Below, piece after piece: positions 1-5,466 of a stretch of DNA of 5,466 bases (position 1 is its first letter; each line of letters begins with the position of its first letter). The notes beneath the pieces are model-generated. The model made no database searches. It saw only the letters and a list, made by a program, of their open reading frames with translations, and was not told the DNA's origin. Origin of the DNA: DATJNI01 sp035508275 (GTDB lineage Bacteria > Patescibacteriota > Saccharimonadia > Saccharimonadales > UBA4665). A program made the position numbers and the translations under genes. The stretch covers positions 1 to 5,466 of the forward strand of contig DATJNI010000001.1 of the NCBI GenBank assembly GCA_035508275.1, written 5' to 3'.

Positions 1-299
1 CTAAGGCTGGAGTGGTTACCGTTAAAAGAAAGCCCCAGGAAGACGAAAGTCAACATGAGCTATTCGTTATTAACGGCGGGCTTATAGAGGTCGCTAATAA
101 CAAACTACGGATATTGGTCGATGAAGCTGACCGAGCCCAAGACATTAATGAAGCAGAAGCCCAAAAAGCCCTAGAGCGAGCCCAGAAGATGCACGCAGAG
201 GCTAAAGACCAAGTCAGCCTAGATCACGCTCAACAACTAGTCGATAGATACCAAGTTAGGCTTCAAGTAGCTAATATCCGGCGTCGTCACCATAAGTAG
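1..299 (+). CDS. atpC: F1Fo ATP synthase epsilon subunit, C-terminal part (5' end outside window)
   Basis: The epsilon subunit sits on the central stalk of F1, couples rotation between the c-ring and F1, and restrains ATP hydrolysis. The reading frame is open to the left edge (first full codon at 3, reading KAGVVTVKRK), so the GTG at 12 is an internal valine and the true start lies outside. The visible part covers the end of the N-terminal beta-sandwich, with the family pattern GVVTVKR, then FVINGGLIEVANNKL and the ILVDEADRA stretch. It is followed by the two-helix C-terminal domain (EAEAQKALERAQ, then a second helix ending VRLQVANIRRR). About 40 N-terminal residues are missing by comparison with typical epsilon subunits of 130-140 residues. 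It ends with TAG at 297-299, as expected for the last gene of an atp operon. Its final 29 bases overlap the convergent gene on the other strand. The family call is firm. Confidence 0.88.
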   Translation, partial: KAGVVTVKRKPQEDESQHELFVINGGLIEVANNKLRILVDEADRAQDINEAEAQKALERAQKMHAEAKDQVSLDHAQQLVDRYQVRLQVANIRRRHHK

Positions 300-525
300 T
301 CTTAAAGTGCCCTCGTTTATCTTGTAACATTCTCTGCACTGTTCTGGTAGCCTCAGCTATTCGTCTTCGCCTAGCTGGCTCTCCGCCAGTTTGAGAGAGT
401 TGCTGAGCCTCGACAATGGCAGTCCTGGCTAGACCAGCAGCACTTGGTGGAGCTTGCTCCCAGATGTCTGATTCCTGATCTTGGGTTAGTTGTGGGTCTC
501 TTTCTAAATCTGCTGCACTTGGCAT
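271..525 (-). CDS. Small hypothetical protein, 84 residues, convergent with atpC
   Basis: I do not recognise this protein. I chose the ATG at 525 because an AAGAGGGAAG Shine-Dalgarno-like run lies just upstream (531-540, GAGG about 9 bases from the ATG). The in-frame starts further up (GTG 567, ATG 561, ATG 552) lack one. The product is hydrophilic, with no signal peptide or membrane segment. The first half is acidic and proline/glutamine-rich and carries a short internal repeat, PSAADL at residues 2-7 and PSAAGL at 27-32. The second half is basic and probably helical, with an ARRRRIAEATRTVQRML stretch at 51-67 that could bind nucleic acid or a partner protein. It ends with TAG at 271-273, inside the atpC 3' end. 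A candidate extended -10 promoter lies upstream. The start signals favour a real gene, but its size and lack of recognisable homology leave doubt. Confidence 0.55.
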   Translation of the reverse strand: MPSAADLERDPQLTQDQESDIWEQAPPSAAGLARTAIVEAQQLSQTGGEPARRRRIAEATRTVQRMLQDKRGHFKTTYGDDAGY

Positions 526-530
526 ACTAG

Positions 531-540
531 CTTCCCTCTT
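531..540 (-). promoter_or_regulatory. Shine-Dalgarno-like site deciding the start of the small minus-strand gene
   Basis: On the minus strand this reads AAGAGGGAAG, with the GAGG core about 9 bases before the ATG at 525. None of the three upstream in-frame start codons has a comparable purine run at normal spacing, so this site argues for the shorter 84-residue product. Confidence 0.5.
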
Positions 541-585
541 TAGTGTCTTCATCCTAAACATATTCACATTAGTTTTATGTAAAAA

Positions 586-613
586 TTTATACCACTAGGC
601 TATCGTTTGTAAT
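586..613 (-). promoter_or_regulatory. Candidate extended -10 promoter for the small minus-strand gene
   Basis: Read on the minus strand there is TGGTATAAA (-10 hexamer TATAAA at 586-591, with the extended -10 TG at 593-594). An ATTACA hexamer at 608-613 lies 16 bases upstream and matches the -35 consensus at 4 of 6 positions. Transcription would start near 578-580, giving a leader of about 55 bases to the ATG at 525. This is a consensus match by eye only. Its -35 region overlaps the -35 of the opposite-strand promoter at 607-635. Confidence 0.4.
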
Positions 614-635
614 TTAAATCACACTCGTGTAGAAT
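607..635 (+). promoter_or_regulatory. Candidate sigma-70-type promoter for the carbonic anhydrase-like gene
   Basis: TTGTAA at 607-612 (4 of 6 matches to TTGACA) and TAGAAT at 630-635 (5 of 6 to TATAAT) are separated by exactly 17 bases. The predicted start near 642 gives a leader of about 70 bases before the ATG at 712. The spacer ends in a small inverted repeat, ACAC-TC-GTGT at 621-630, which could be a chance palindrome or half-sites for a regulator. The surrounding region is AT-rich and non-coding, as expected for a promoter. Confidence 0.45.
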
Positions 636-699
636 AATTTCTTGTTTTAAACAATAAACACTTAAGCGATAAATTTTGACTCAAGAACAATTGCCTCAC

Positions 700-703
700 G
701 GAG
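700..703 (+). promoter_or_regulatory. Ribosome binding site deciding the ATG at 712
   Basis: GGAG lies 8 bases before the ATG at 712. A TTG at 676 would lengthen the protein by 12 residues, but it has no Shine-Dalgarno site and would place this GGAG inside the gene. The ATG is therefore preferred. Confidence 0.6.
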
Positions 704-711
704 ATTTTTAT

Positions 712-1578
712 ATGTCTGAACCAGCTAGCCAGCTTACTCTTCTGCCATTTGGTGAGGGCAAGATAGGCCGCGACAAACGTGCCAGCGACGAGCTGGTAGC
801 AAGTCAACTACCTAACTATTTGCGACCAATTAATATGCCTAAGACTGCTGACTGTGTTGATGGACGCAGCATTGTTTCCATGGCTGATGGCACTAATGAC
901 CCGGATGTTTTAAACGCTCGAATTGCCCATCAGTTGCCTGGCGGACTAGTTTTAGCCGTTTCTAAAGCTGCGGTAGCCTCAGACTTAGTAGTAGTTCGAG
1001 ATGCAAAGAGTATGCGCGGTGCTTACGAGACGATGCATAAGCTACTGGCAGATTTAGGCTATCAGGACGGCGGTCACGCGGATTGTGGTGCCAGTAAGCA
1101 TGTTGAAAACTCCGTAGCTAAGGCTTTAGATGAAGAGGTTGTTGGCGCAACTCTGTCTACGCTTGATGCAATGCCTGTGGGTTTCTCTGAGGTTTATGGA
1201 CTTAACGCTAGGACCAAACAAGAACGTCTTATGAATGGCTTCTATACAAATTGGTCTCAGGGTTGGCACGAAGATTTTCTAAGCCAGAGAGTTCCAGGCA
1301 ATTTCGCTTTCCTAAAAGAGGAAGATGGTGAACTTCATGGGCATTACGAGCAAGGAGTGACTTTGCCGAATGGCCCAGGTTTTGCCAAGAACGCCTTTAA
1401 TGAGGAAGTGGGCGGATCGTTGTTCTGTATGACGCTAGGAACCCTACAAACGCTTGTAGTGGATTTGTCTAGAAAGGTAGCGCTTAGCCAGCGCGAAAGA
1501 CAGCGTTTTGAGCTCGAGATGCAGCAAGATGCCTTCAGCGTTCTTAACTTGCTGGCAACTAATATACCGGTCTTTTGA
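712..1578 (+). CDS. Cadmium/zeta-type carbonic anhydrase-like protein, 288 residues
   Basis: Probably a soluble cytoplasmic metalloenzyme related to the cadmium-containing (zeta) carbonic anhydrases, which interconvert CO2 and bicarbonate. Numbering from the ATG at 712, the motif CVDGR lies at 48-52: a metal-binding Cys followed by the Asp-Arg pair, comparable to CVDGR in diatom CDCA and to CxDSR in beta carbonic anhydrases. PGG follows at 76-78, as in CDCA. GGHADCGAS at 120-128 then supplies His122 and Cys125, spaced as in the beta-class HxxC, whereas I recall about ten residues between the same ligands in CDCA. Proposed metal ligands are Cys48, His122 and Cys125. The rest is soluble alpha/beta sequence without signal peptide or membrane segment; HGHYEQGVTLPN at 209-220 recalls the strand after the active site in CDCA. 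The assignment is from motif memory, not a search. It could be a structural homologue with no CO2 activity. It lies 86 bases before the aquaporin gene, in the same direction, with no clear terminator between. Confidence 0.6.
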   Translation: MSEPASQLTLLPFGEGKIGRDKRASDELVASQLPNYLRPINMPKTADCVDGRSIVSMADGTNDPDVLNARIAHQLPGGLVLAVSKAAVASDLVVVRDAKSMRGAYETMHKLLADLGYQDGGHADCGASKHVENSVAKALDEEVVGATLSTLDAMPVGFSEVYGLNARTKQERLMNGFYTNWSQGWHEDFLSQRVPGNFAFLKEEDGELHGHYEQGVTLPNGPGFAKNAFNEEVGGSLFCMTLGTLQTLVVDLSRKVALSQRERQRFELEMQQDAFSVLNLLATNIPVF

Positions 1579-1603
1579 GGGTACTACTCTAAGAAGTTAG
1601 CTC

Positions 1604-1632
1604 TTTACAAAAGTCTCTTCTGGGCGTAATCT
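1604..1632 (+). promoter_or_regulatory. Weak candidate promoter before the aquaporin gene
   Basis: TTTACA at 1604-1609 matches the -35 consensus at 5 of 6 positions, but the hexamer 17 bases downstream, TAATCT at 1627-1632, matches the -10 consensus at only 3 of 6. The aquaporin gene could have its own start here or be read through from the gene upstream. No intrinsic terminator was found between 1579 and 1664. Confidence 0.22.
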
Positions 1633-1649
1633 TATCTCATAAATAAAGT

Positions 1650-1654
1650 GGAGG
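1650..1654 (+). promoter_or_regulatory. Ribosome binding site of the aquaporin gene
   Basis: A full GGAGG lies 10 bases before the ATG at 1665. It supports that start over the in-frame Met at codon 11, which lacks any such site. It is the strongest Shine-Dalgarno sequence in the window. Confidence 0.65.
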
Positions 1655-1664
1655 ACAAAAAGTA

Positions 1665-2354
1665 ATGTTTGGGAGACAAAAAGCGTCAACTTTGATGTCA
1701 GAGTTTCTTGGAACTGGCATATTAACTTTTGTAATATTAAGCGTACAGCGATCAACGATCGGTGTACCGTTTTTTATAGCGCTAGCGGCAGGTATTGCCC
1801 TGGCCTTGTCGACATATATTCTTCATGAATCTAGTGGGGCGCATTTTAACCCCGCTATTACTATTGCTGTATGGACAGCTAGAAAAATATCCTCAGCCAT
1901 GGCAGTTATCTACATTGTCATGCAACTACTTGGAGCTTTACTAGCATCAGTACTATACGCTTACTTTGCTAATACCCATCTGCAGTCTATTGGCGGGCAC
2001 TACACAACTAGAATACTAGTTGCAGAAGCTGTCGGTACGGTAATCTTTAGCTTTGGCATTATGGCTACTGTGTATAGGAGATACACGCCTAGTGCAGTAG
2101 CAGTATTTTCCGGTGTTTCATACTTCATCGGTATAATTATTGCCTCTGCTGGAAATGCAGCTCTTGGTTTACTTAACCCAGCTGTTGCGCTTGGCGTTCA
2201 CGCTTGGGTATGGGGAACGTATGTGCTGGGACCAATCCTGGGTGCCCTAATTGGCGTTAACCTTTACGTCTTGCTCTACACTAACAATAAAGACGCTGTT
2301 GTATCAGCCAACGTTGTAGCTAAGGCTAAGAAAACTAGCAAGAAAAAGTCTTAG
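1665..2354 (+). CDS. Aquaporin (MIP family channel) with valine in place of the pore arginine
   Basis: An inner-membrane channel for water or small neutral solutes. It has 229 residues, near the size of E. coli AqpZ, with six hydrophobic helices at about 13-28, 35-53, 78-101, 117-136, 143-162 and 183-205. The first half-helix carries GAHFNPAIT (NPA at 62-64) and the second LLNPAVALG (NPA at 171-173). SEFLGTG at 12-18 is the usual helix-1 signature. A gapless comparison with AqpZ from memory puts Ala42, Ile159, Gly168 and Val174 at the four aromatic/arginine filter positions (Phe, His, Thr and Arg in AqpZ). This suggests a wider, hydrophobic pore, somewhat like plant TIP1 channels, which also have NPAV. 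The substrate is therefore uncertain. The C-terminal tail is lysine-rich (AKKTSKKK) and probably cytoplasmic. It ends with TAG, overlapping the stop of the convergent helicase gene, and a terminator-like hairpin lies about 50 bases beyond. Confidence 0.9.
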   Translation: MFGRQKASTLMSEFLGTGILTFVILSVQRSTIGVPFFIALAAGIALALSTYILHESSGAHFNPAITIAVWTARKISSAMAVIYIVMQLLGALLASVLYAYFANTHLQSIGGHYTTRILVAEAVGTVIFSFGIMATVYRRYTPSAVAVFSGVSYFIGIIIASAGNAALGLLNPAVALGVHAWVWGTYVLGPILGALIGVNLYVLLYTNNKDAVVSANVVAKAKKTSKKKS

Positions 2355-5300
2355 TTCTTAAGTAGATAATTTTCAAAGTCGGTAATACCGGCTCTATCGC
2401 GTGAGAACCTGGTCTGTTTGTTAAACTCCAGGTTCTCTACTTTTTTATAGACTGCCTCTACTAGTCGTGACGTTCTAAGTATGTCCTCGGGCTCAGGCTG
2501 AAACTGCAGGGTCATTTTACTCTTATCTGTAGCTTCAAGGTAAACTACCCGGCAAAGCACGTTATTTACGTTTGAGAAGCGAGGATGGTTTTTAACCAGT
2601 AAAGCGTAAAATAGTAACTGGTTTTTATGTTGCCAGGCTTTGATGGCGCTGGTTTTGGCTTTAGTGTCGAAGCTAGAAAGAGGAGAGCCTGTTTTATAGT
2701 CGGTTATTATAGCGGTGTCGCCTTCAAGCGATATATTATCTATCTTGCCGCCAATATATGCTCTGCCTTGACGCTGACGTTTTATTCTAAATTCCGCATA
2801 AGCTTCTTTAGGTAGAGTTACGAGTTTATCTTTAAAGAGCCTACTTATTAACTCTCTGCCCTTTTCTAGTTGTCTGGCTTTCTCTAAGTCTGTTAAGAAG
2901 GCTAGGTCTAAGCTTTTTGTAAAAGATATAGTAATGGTTGGAATAGAAAACTTACCTGCAGTTGTTAGGTTTTGAGCTGTCTGCATAGCTTCATGCATAG
3001 CGCTACCAAAAGCTAACGTTTCATTACTGGCTTCTGGAAGTCTGAGGACGGCGGCCTCTAGGAATTTATCTGGCCCATAGTTAACAATGTCTAGGTACTG
3101 GTTGAAGTTGGTAGCAGTAAGTTCAAAATTTTCCAATGTCGGCGACAAAAGTTTTTTAAGGTCTTTTGTTTCTGGTTCTGGCCAACGTAGAGATGTTTCC
3201 AGCAGATTAATACTTTCTAGCTTGGAGCTAGGTTTTAACGAAGGGGTTGGCTCAATACTCAGGAACAAGTGCGAAGTTAGTACTTTTGTGCCGTCGCTAC
3301 TCTGCGCATAGCTAGCAATACTAAGGTTGGTTTTAGCTCTGGTAGCGGCAACGTAAGCCAGGCGAGCATAATCGTCGGCGTGCTCTCCATAAGGACTTAG
3401 GTTAACGTTCAAAGGAGATTTTAGACGACGGCTACTAGGTCGCCATTCGCTTTCTACGGCATCAATTACATACACCGTGTCGTACTCTAGGCCCTTAGCG
3501 CCGTGTACCGTTCTAAGCTCAATAGAGCGCTCTGGGCTAGAGTACCAGGAAGTGTCTGTTATTTGTTTGCCTAGACTTCGGTTTAATCGGACAAAGCCTA
3601 GAAAGTCGCCTAGCCTTGGTAGAGTGCCTAGTGACTGAGCGTATTCGCTAACCAAGGCATTTAGCGTGTTGAGGGCGCTTAAGCAATCCAAGTAGCCTTG
3701 GTTTATCTCCTTTACCGCTAGATAGTAGTCTTTGTATGGGCTTGTTAAGACTTTAGAAGGTCTAATGCCAAGGATTGTTTCCAAGATCACCGGAAAGGGC
3801 TCACTAAGCGACAGTTGTTTTAGGTAGACAAGCCAGCGGGCGATGTCTCTAAGTTCGCTCGATTTGCTCTTCAGTAATGCGCTAAACCAGTCAGCCTTAT
3901 TCTGCCTTTGGGCCAGGGCAAACTGCCAAAGTACATAAGGCTCTATTGACCAGGCGGGATGACCAATGACCTGAGCCAGTGACTCGCTGACGCTTAAGCC
4001 TTCGCCGCTTTTAAGCCCTTCAATAATCTCCAAGATGTATATGATTTGCTTTACTAAAGGTTGCTCAAGCACATCATTTTGCCTTTCGTAGGAGACCGGA
4101 ATATTTTCTTGTGCCATGAACTTGCTAAGTTCCACCAGGCTTGAGTGATGACGAGCCAGTACGGCAATGGATTTGTCTTTTGAAGTAACAAACTCTTTTT
4201 TAGCGAGAGAGGCAATAAAGCCATACTGTTGCTCCTTGGTCGGAAGAGCGTAGCGGCTAACTTGGCCGATGTCTTTGTTTGACTGCGCGCGGAGATTCTT
4301 AGCAAATTGCGGGTCAATATATACTAGCCTGCTAGTGGAGTTGTCTATTATTTTCTCCGAAGCTTTTAGAATCTTAGCGGTGGAGCGGTAATTGTCGCTC
4401 AAAATTATGGTTTTAACTTCTTTTAGGGAGTTAATAAAGGCCAACATATTACTAAGTTCTGCGCCGTTAAAAGCGTAGATACTTTGATCGTCGTCCCCGA
4501 CTGCCATAAGGTTAGGCCGGCCATTAGCTGCATAGCTGTCAGCTACTAAGTAGGCTAAGCGGAACTGGGCCTTAGTAGTGTCTTGGAATTCATCAATAAG
4601 GATGTAGCTATACTTTTCTTGTACTAGTGACCTGAGCTCGCTGGAGCTTTCTAGCTTAAATGAAACTTCCAGTATCATGTCGTCGTAGTCGTAGTAGTTC
4701 ATTTTGCTTAAGCTGTCCCTGTACGCTTCGTAAACATCTGCTAGATATAGCCACCAGTCGTCAGCGCTTCGTTCTCTAAACATCTTTTTCTGGCCACCAA
4801 TTGACTGAACTAGCCCTTCTTTCCACTTACTAGTGTTGCTAGTTTTGTTGGTGCCGTCGTCGAGGTCGATGGCCTCCTTTAGAGATAGCTGAATCACCTG
4901 GTCTAGGGGTGTAAAAAGGACGTGTGTGTTAGTTTTTTGAGGCGGCAAGCTAAGAATCTTTTTATACAGTTCGGGCAAATTTTTGTAGCTTAGCGCTGGG
5001 CTAATAATGTCTATAAGTTGTGGCTCTAATACTTTTAGGTAGCTTAGGTTATCTTTAATAACGCTCCTTAGGGCTCCGGGTGTAAGGCCAGCCTCTTTGG
5101 CTACTTTTAAAGCTTTTTGTATTTCGTTTAGCGATGTGTAACGACCATTGAACTTTACTGTTAGGGGGTTACTGTGCGGTAGCTTGGATAGGATATCCTG
5201 GATTATTTCCAACTGAATAGCATCCGGTGCTATGGACAGGCTAGCACCACTATAGAAGTGTTCTGGGAAAAGCTGCATAATTTCGCTACAGAAGCTATGA

Positions 5301-5466
5301 AAAGTTTGTACGTTAACGCTACTTGCTTGAGGGCCAATTAGGCTGAGTAGCCTCTCGCGCATATTTGTGGCTGCAGCATTAGTGTAGGTAAGGCAAAGAA
5401 TGTTGGAGGGTTCGGTGTCGGTTTTAATTAATATATTAGCTACTCTTCGGCTAAGCAGCTCGGTTT
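2351..5466 (-). CDS. UvrD/AddA-type helicase fused to a RecB-family nuclease (N-terminus outside window)
   Basis: A superfamily 1A DNA helicase with a C-terminal PD-(D/E)XK nuclease, the architecture of AddA, AdnB and RecB, which unwind and resect double-strand breaks for recombination. The frame is open to the right edge: 34 codons precede the Met at 5362 and read ILCLTYTNAAATN, which with MRERL forms motif Ia. That Met is therefore internal, and Walker A lies outside. Counting it as residue 1, TFHSF (motif Ic) is at 20-24, Walker B LIDEFQDT at 255-262, motif III GDDDQSIYAFNGAE at 289-302, motif IV SDNYRST at 322-328, motif V TVHGAKGLEYD at 618-628 and motif VI YVAATRAK at 670-677. Nuclease residues all appear intact: His790 (GSAMHEA), Asp875 (GGKIDNI), Asp888 and Lys890 (TDYKT), and Gln915/Tyr919. 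There is no C-terminal cysteine cluster, so no AddB-type Fe-S site. The full length is probably about 1,080-1,100 residues. AddA, AdnB and a single-chain relative cannot be separated here. Confidence 0.9.
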   Translation of the reverse strand, partial: TELLSRRVANILIKTDTEPSNILCLTYTNAAATNMRERLLSLIGPQASSVNVQTFHSFCSEIMQLFPEHFYSGASLSIAPDAIQLEIIQDILSKLPHSNPLTVKFNGRYTSLNEIQKALKVAKEAGLTPGALRSVIKDNLSYLKVLEPQLIDIISPALSYKNLPELYKKILSLPPQKTNTHVLFTPLDQVIQLSLKEAIDLDDGTNKTSNTSKWKEGLVQSIGGQKKMFRERSADDWWLYLADVYEAYRDSLSKMNYYDYDDMILEVSFKLESSSELRSLVQEKYSYILIDEFQDTTKAQFRLAYLVADSYAANGRPNLMAVGDDDQSIYAFNGAELSNMLAFINSLKEVKTIILSDNYRSTAKILKASEKIIDNSTSRLVYIDPQFAKNLRAQSNKDIGQVSRYALPTKEQQYGFIASLAKKEFVTSKDKSIAVLARHHSSLVELSKFMAQENIPVSYERQNDVLEQPLVKQIIYILEIIEGLKSGEGLSVSESLAQVIGHPAWSIEPYVLWQFALAQRQNKADWFSALLKSKSSELRDIARWLVYLKQLSLSEPFPVILETILGIRPSKVLTSPYKDYYLAVKEINQGYLDCLSALNTLNALVSEYAQSLGTLPRLGDFLGFVRLNRSLGKQITDTSWYSSPERSIELRTVHGAKGLEYDTVYVIDAVESEWRPSSRRLKSPLNVNLSPYGEHADDYARLAYVAATRAKTNLSIASYAQSSDGTKVLTSHLFLSIEPTPSLKPSSKLESINLLETSLRWPEPETKDLKKLLSPTLENFELTATNFNQYLDIVNYGPDKFLEAAVLRLPEASNETLAFGSAMHEAMQTAQNLTTAGKFSIPTITISFTKSLDLAFLTDLEKARQLEKGRELISRLFKDKLVTLPKEAYAEFRIKRQRQGRAYIGGKIDNISLEGDTAIITDYKTGSPLSSFDTKAKTSAIKAWQHKNQLLFYALLVKNHPRFSNVNNVLCRVVYLEATDKSKMTLQFQPEPEDILRTSRLVEAVYKKVENLEFNKQTRFSRDRAGITDFENYLLKN
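2403..2446 (+). terminator. Intrinsic terminator-like hairpin for the aquaporin transcript, inside the helicase gene
   Basis: A perfect 10-base inverted repeat, GAGAACCTGG (2403-2412) and CCAGGTTCTC (2428-2437), encloses a 15-base loop and is followed after three bases by six Ts (2441-2446). In the + direction this is the shape of a Rho-independent terminator, about 50 bases after the aquaporin stop codon. On the other strand the same bases encode residues around VENLEFNKQTRFSR near the C-terminus of the helicase. The loop is longer than usual and the stem is 60 percent GC, so efficiency may be moderate. Confidence 0.6.

Noticed and set aside
12..14. GTG as the start of the first gene
   Set aside because: The frame is open upstream and the residues before it continue the epsilon-subunit pattern (KAG before VVTVKR); the N-terminal domain would otherwise be cut in half.
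422..462. Small palindrome GGAGCTTGCTCC near the possible atpC terminator region
   Set aside because: The stem is 5 bases with a 2-base loop and no T-run follows, so it is not a credible terminator; it is explained by coding sequence of the minus-strand gene.
565..567. GTG start giving a 98-residue version of the small minus-strand gene
   Set aside because: No Shine-Dalgarno site precedes it or the ATGs at 561 and 552; the ATG at 525 has one.
676..678. TTG as the start of the carbonic anhydrase-like gene
   Set aside because: It has no ribosome binding site, whereas the ATG at 712 has GGAG at 8 bases.
619..807. 62-residue open frame on the minus strand
   Set aside because: It overlaps the promoter region and the start of the carbonic anhydrase-like gene on the other strand, with no family resemblance.
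3217..3231. Hairpin CTAGCT-TGG-AGCTAG followed by GTTTT
   Set aside because: The stem is only 6 bases and the T-run four; it is antisense in the middle of the helicase gene with no transcript expected to end there. Probably chance.
2627..3311. Two short plus-strand open frames (2627-2815 and 3087-3311)
   Set aside because: Both lie wholly opposite the well-supported helicase-nuclease coding sequence and resemble no known protein.
4054..4317. 87-residue minus-strand open frame
   Set aside because: It lies in another frame inside the helicase gene, and its composition looks like a frame-shifted shadow.
5360..5362. Met codon as the start of the helicase
   Set aside because: The open frame continues 34 codons to the window edge and encodes the first half of motif Ia, so this Met is internal and the gene is truncated by the window.

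Overview
The window looks like ordinary, compact bacterial chromosome, probably from a Patescibacteria (CPR) lineage; Candidatus Saccharibacteria is my best guess. That rests on the mix of genes (the tail of an ATP synthase operon, a carbonic anhydrase-like protein of the cadmium/zeta type, a minimal aquaporin, a single-chain UvrD helicase-nuclease), the tight packing and the standard code (TGA, TAG and TAA all act as stops). It is inference from style, not a marker-gene result. No tRNA, rRNA, CRISPR array, insertion sequence or phage gene is visible.

Layout. Positions 1-299 (+) hold the 3' part of atpC, the epsilon subunit of F1Fo ATP synthase; its beginning lies left of the window. Converging on it and overlapping its last 29 bases is a small unrecognised gene (271-525, -). 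The stretch 568-711 is an AT-rich divergent promoter region with one candidate promoter for each direction and overlapping -35 regions. Then come two genes on the + strand: a carbonic anhydrase-like protein (712-1578) with the motifs CVDGR, PGG and HxDC, and a six-helix aquaporin (1665-2354) in which the usual pore arginine after the second NPA is a valine. From 2351 to the right edge (-) runs a long helicase-nuclease of the AddA/AdnB/RecB type. It is open at the right edge, so its Walker A motif lies outside. Its stop codon overlaps the aquaporin stop codon, and a terminator-like hairpin for the aquaporin transcript is embedded in its 3' coding end.

How the genes relate. atpC ends an energy operon that is otherwise out of view. 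The carbonic anhydrase-like gene and the aquaporin are adjacent, in the same direction, with 86 bases and no obvious terminator between them. They may share a transcript and could jointly handle CO2, water or another small neutral solute, but this is a hypothesis. The helicase-nuclease belongs to double-strand-break end processing and is unrelated in function to its convergent neighbour. The points most worth a second look are the zeta-CA-like protein, the wide hydrophobic filter predicted for the aquaporin, the terminator hidden in the helicase coding sequence, and the small divergent gene.
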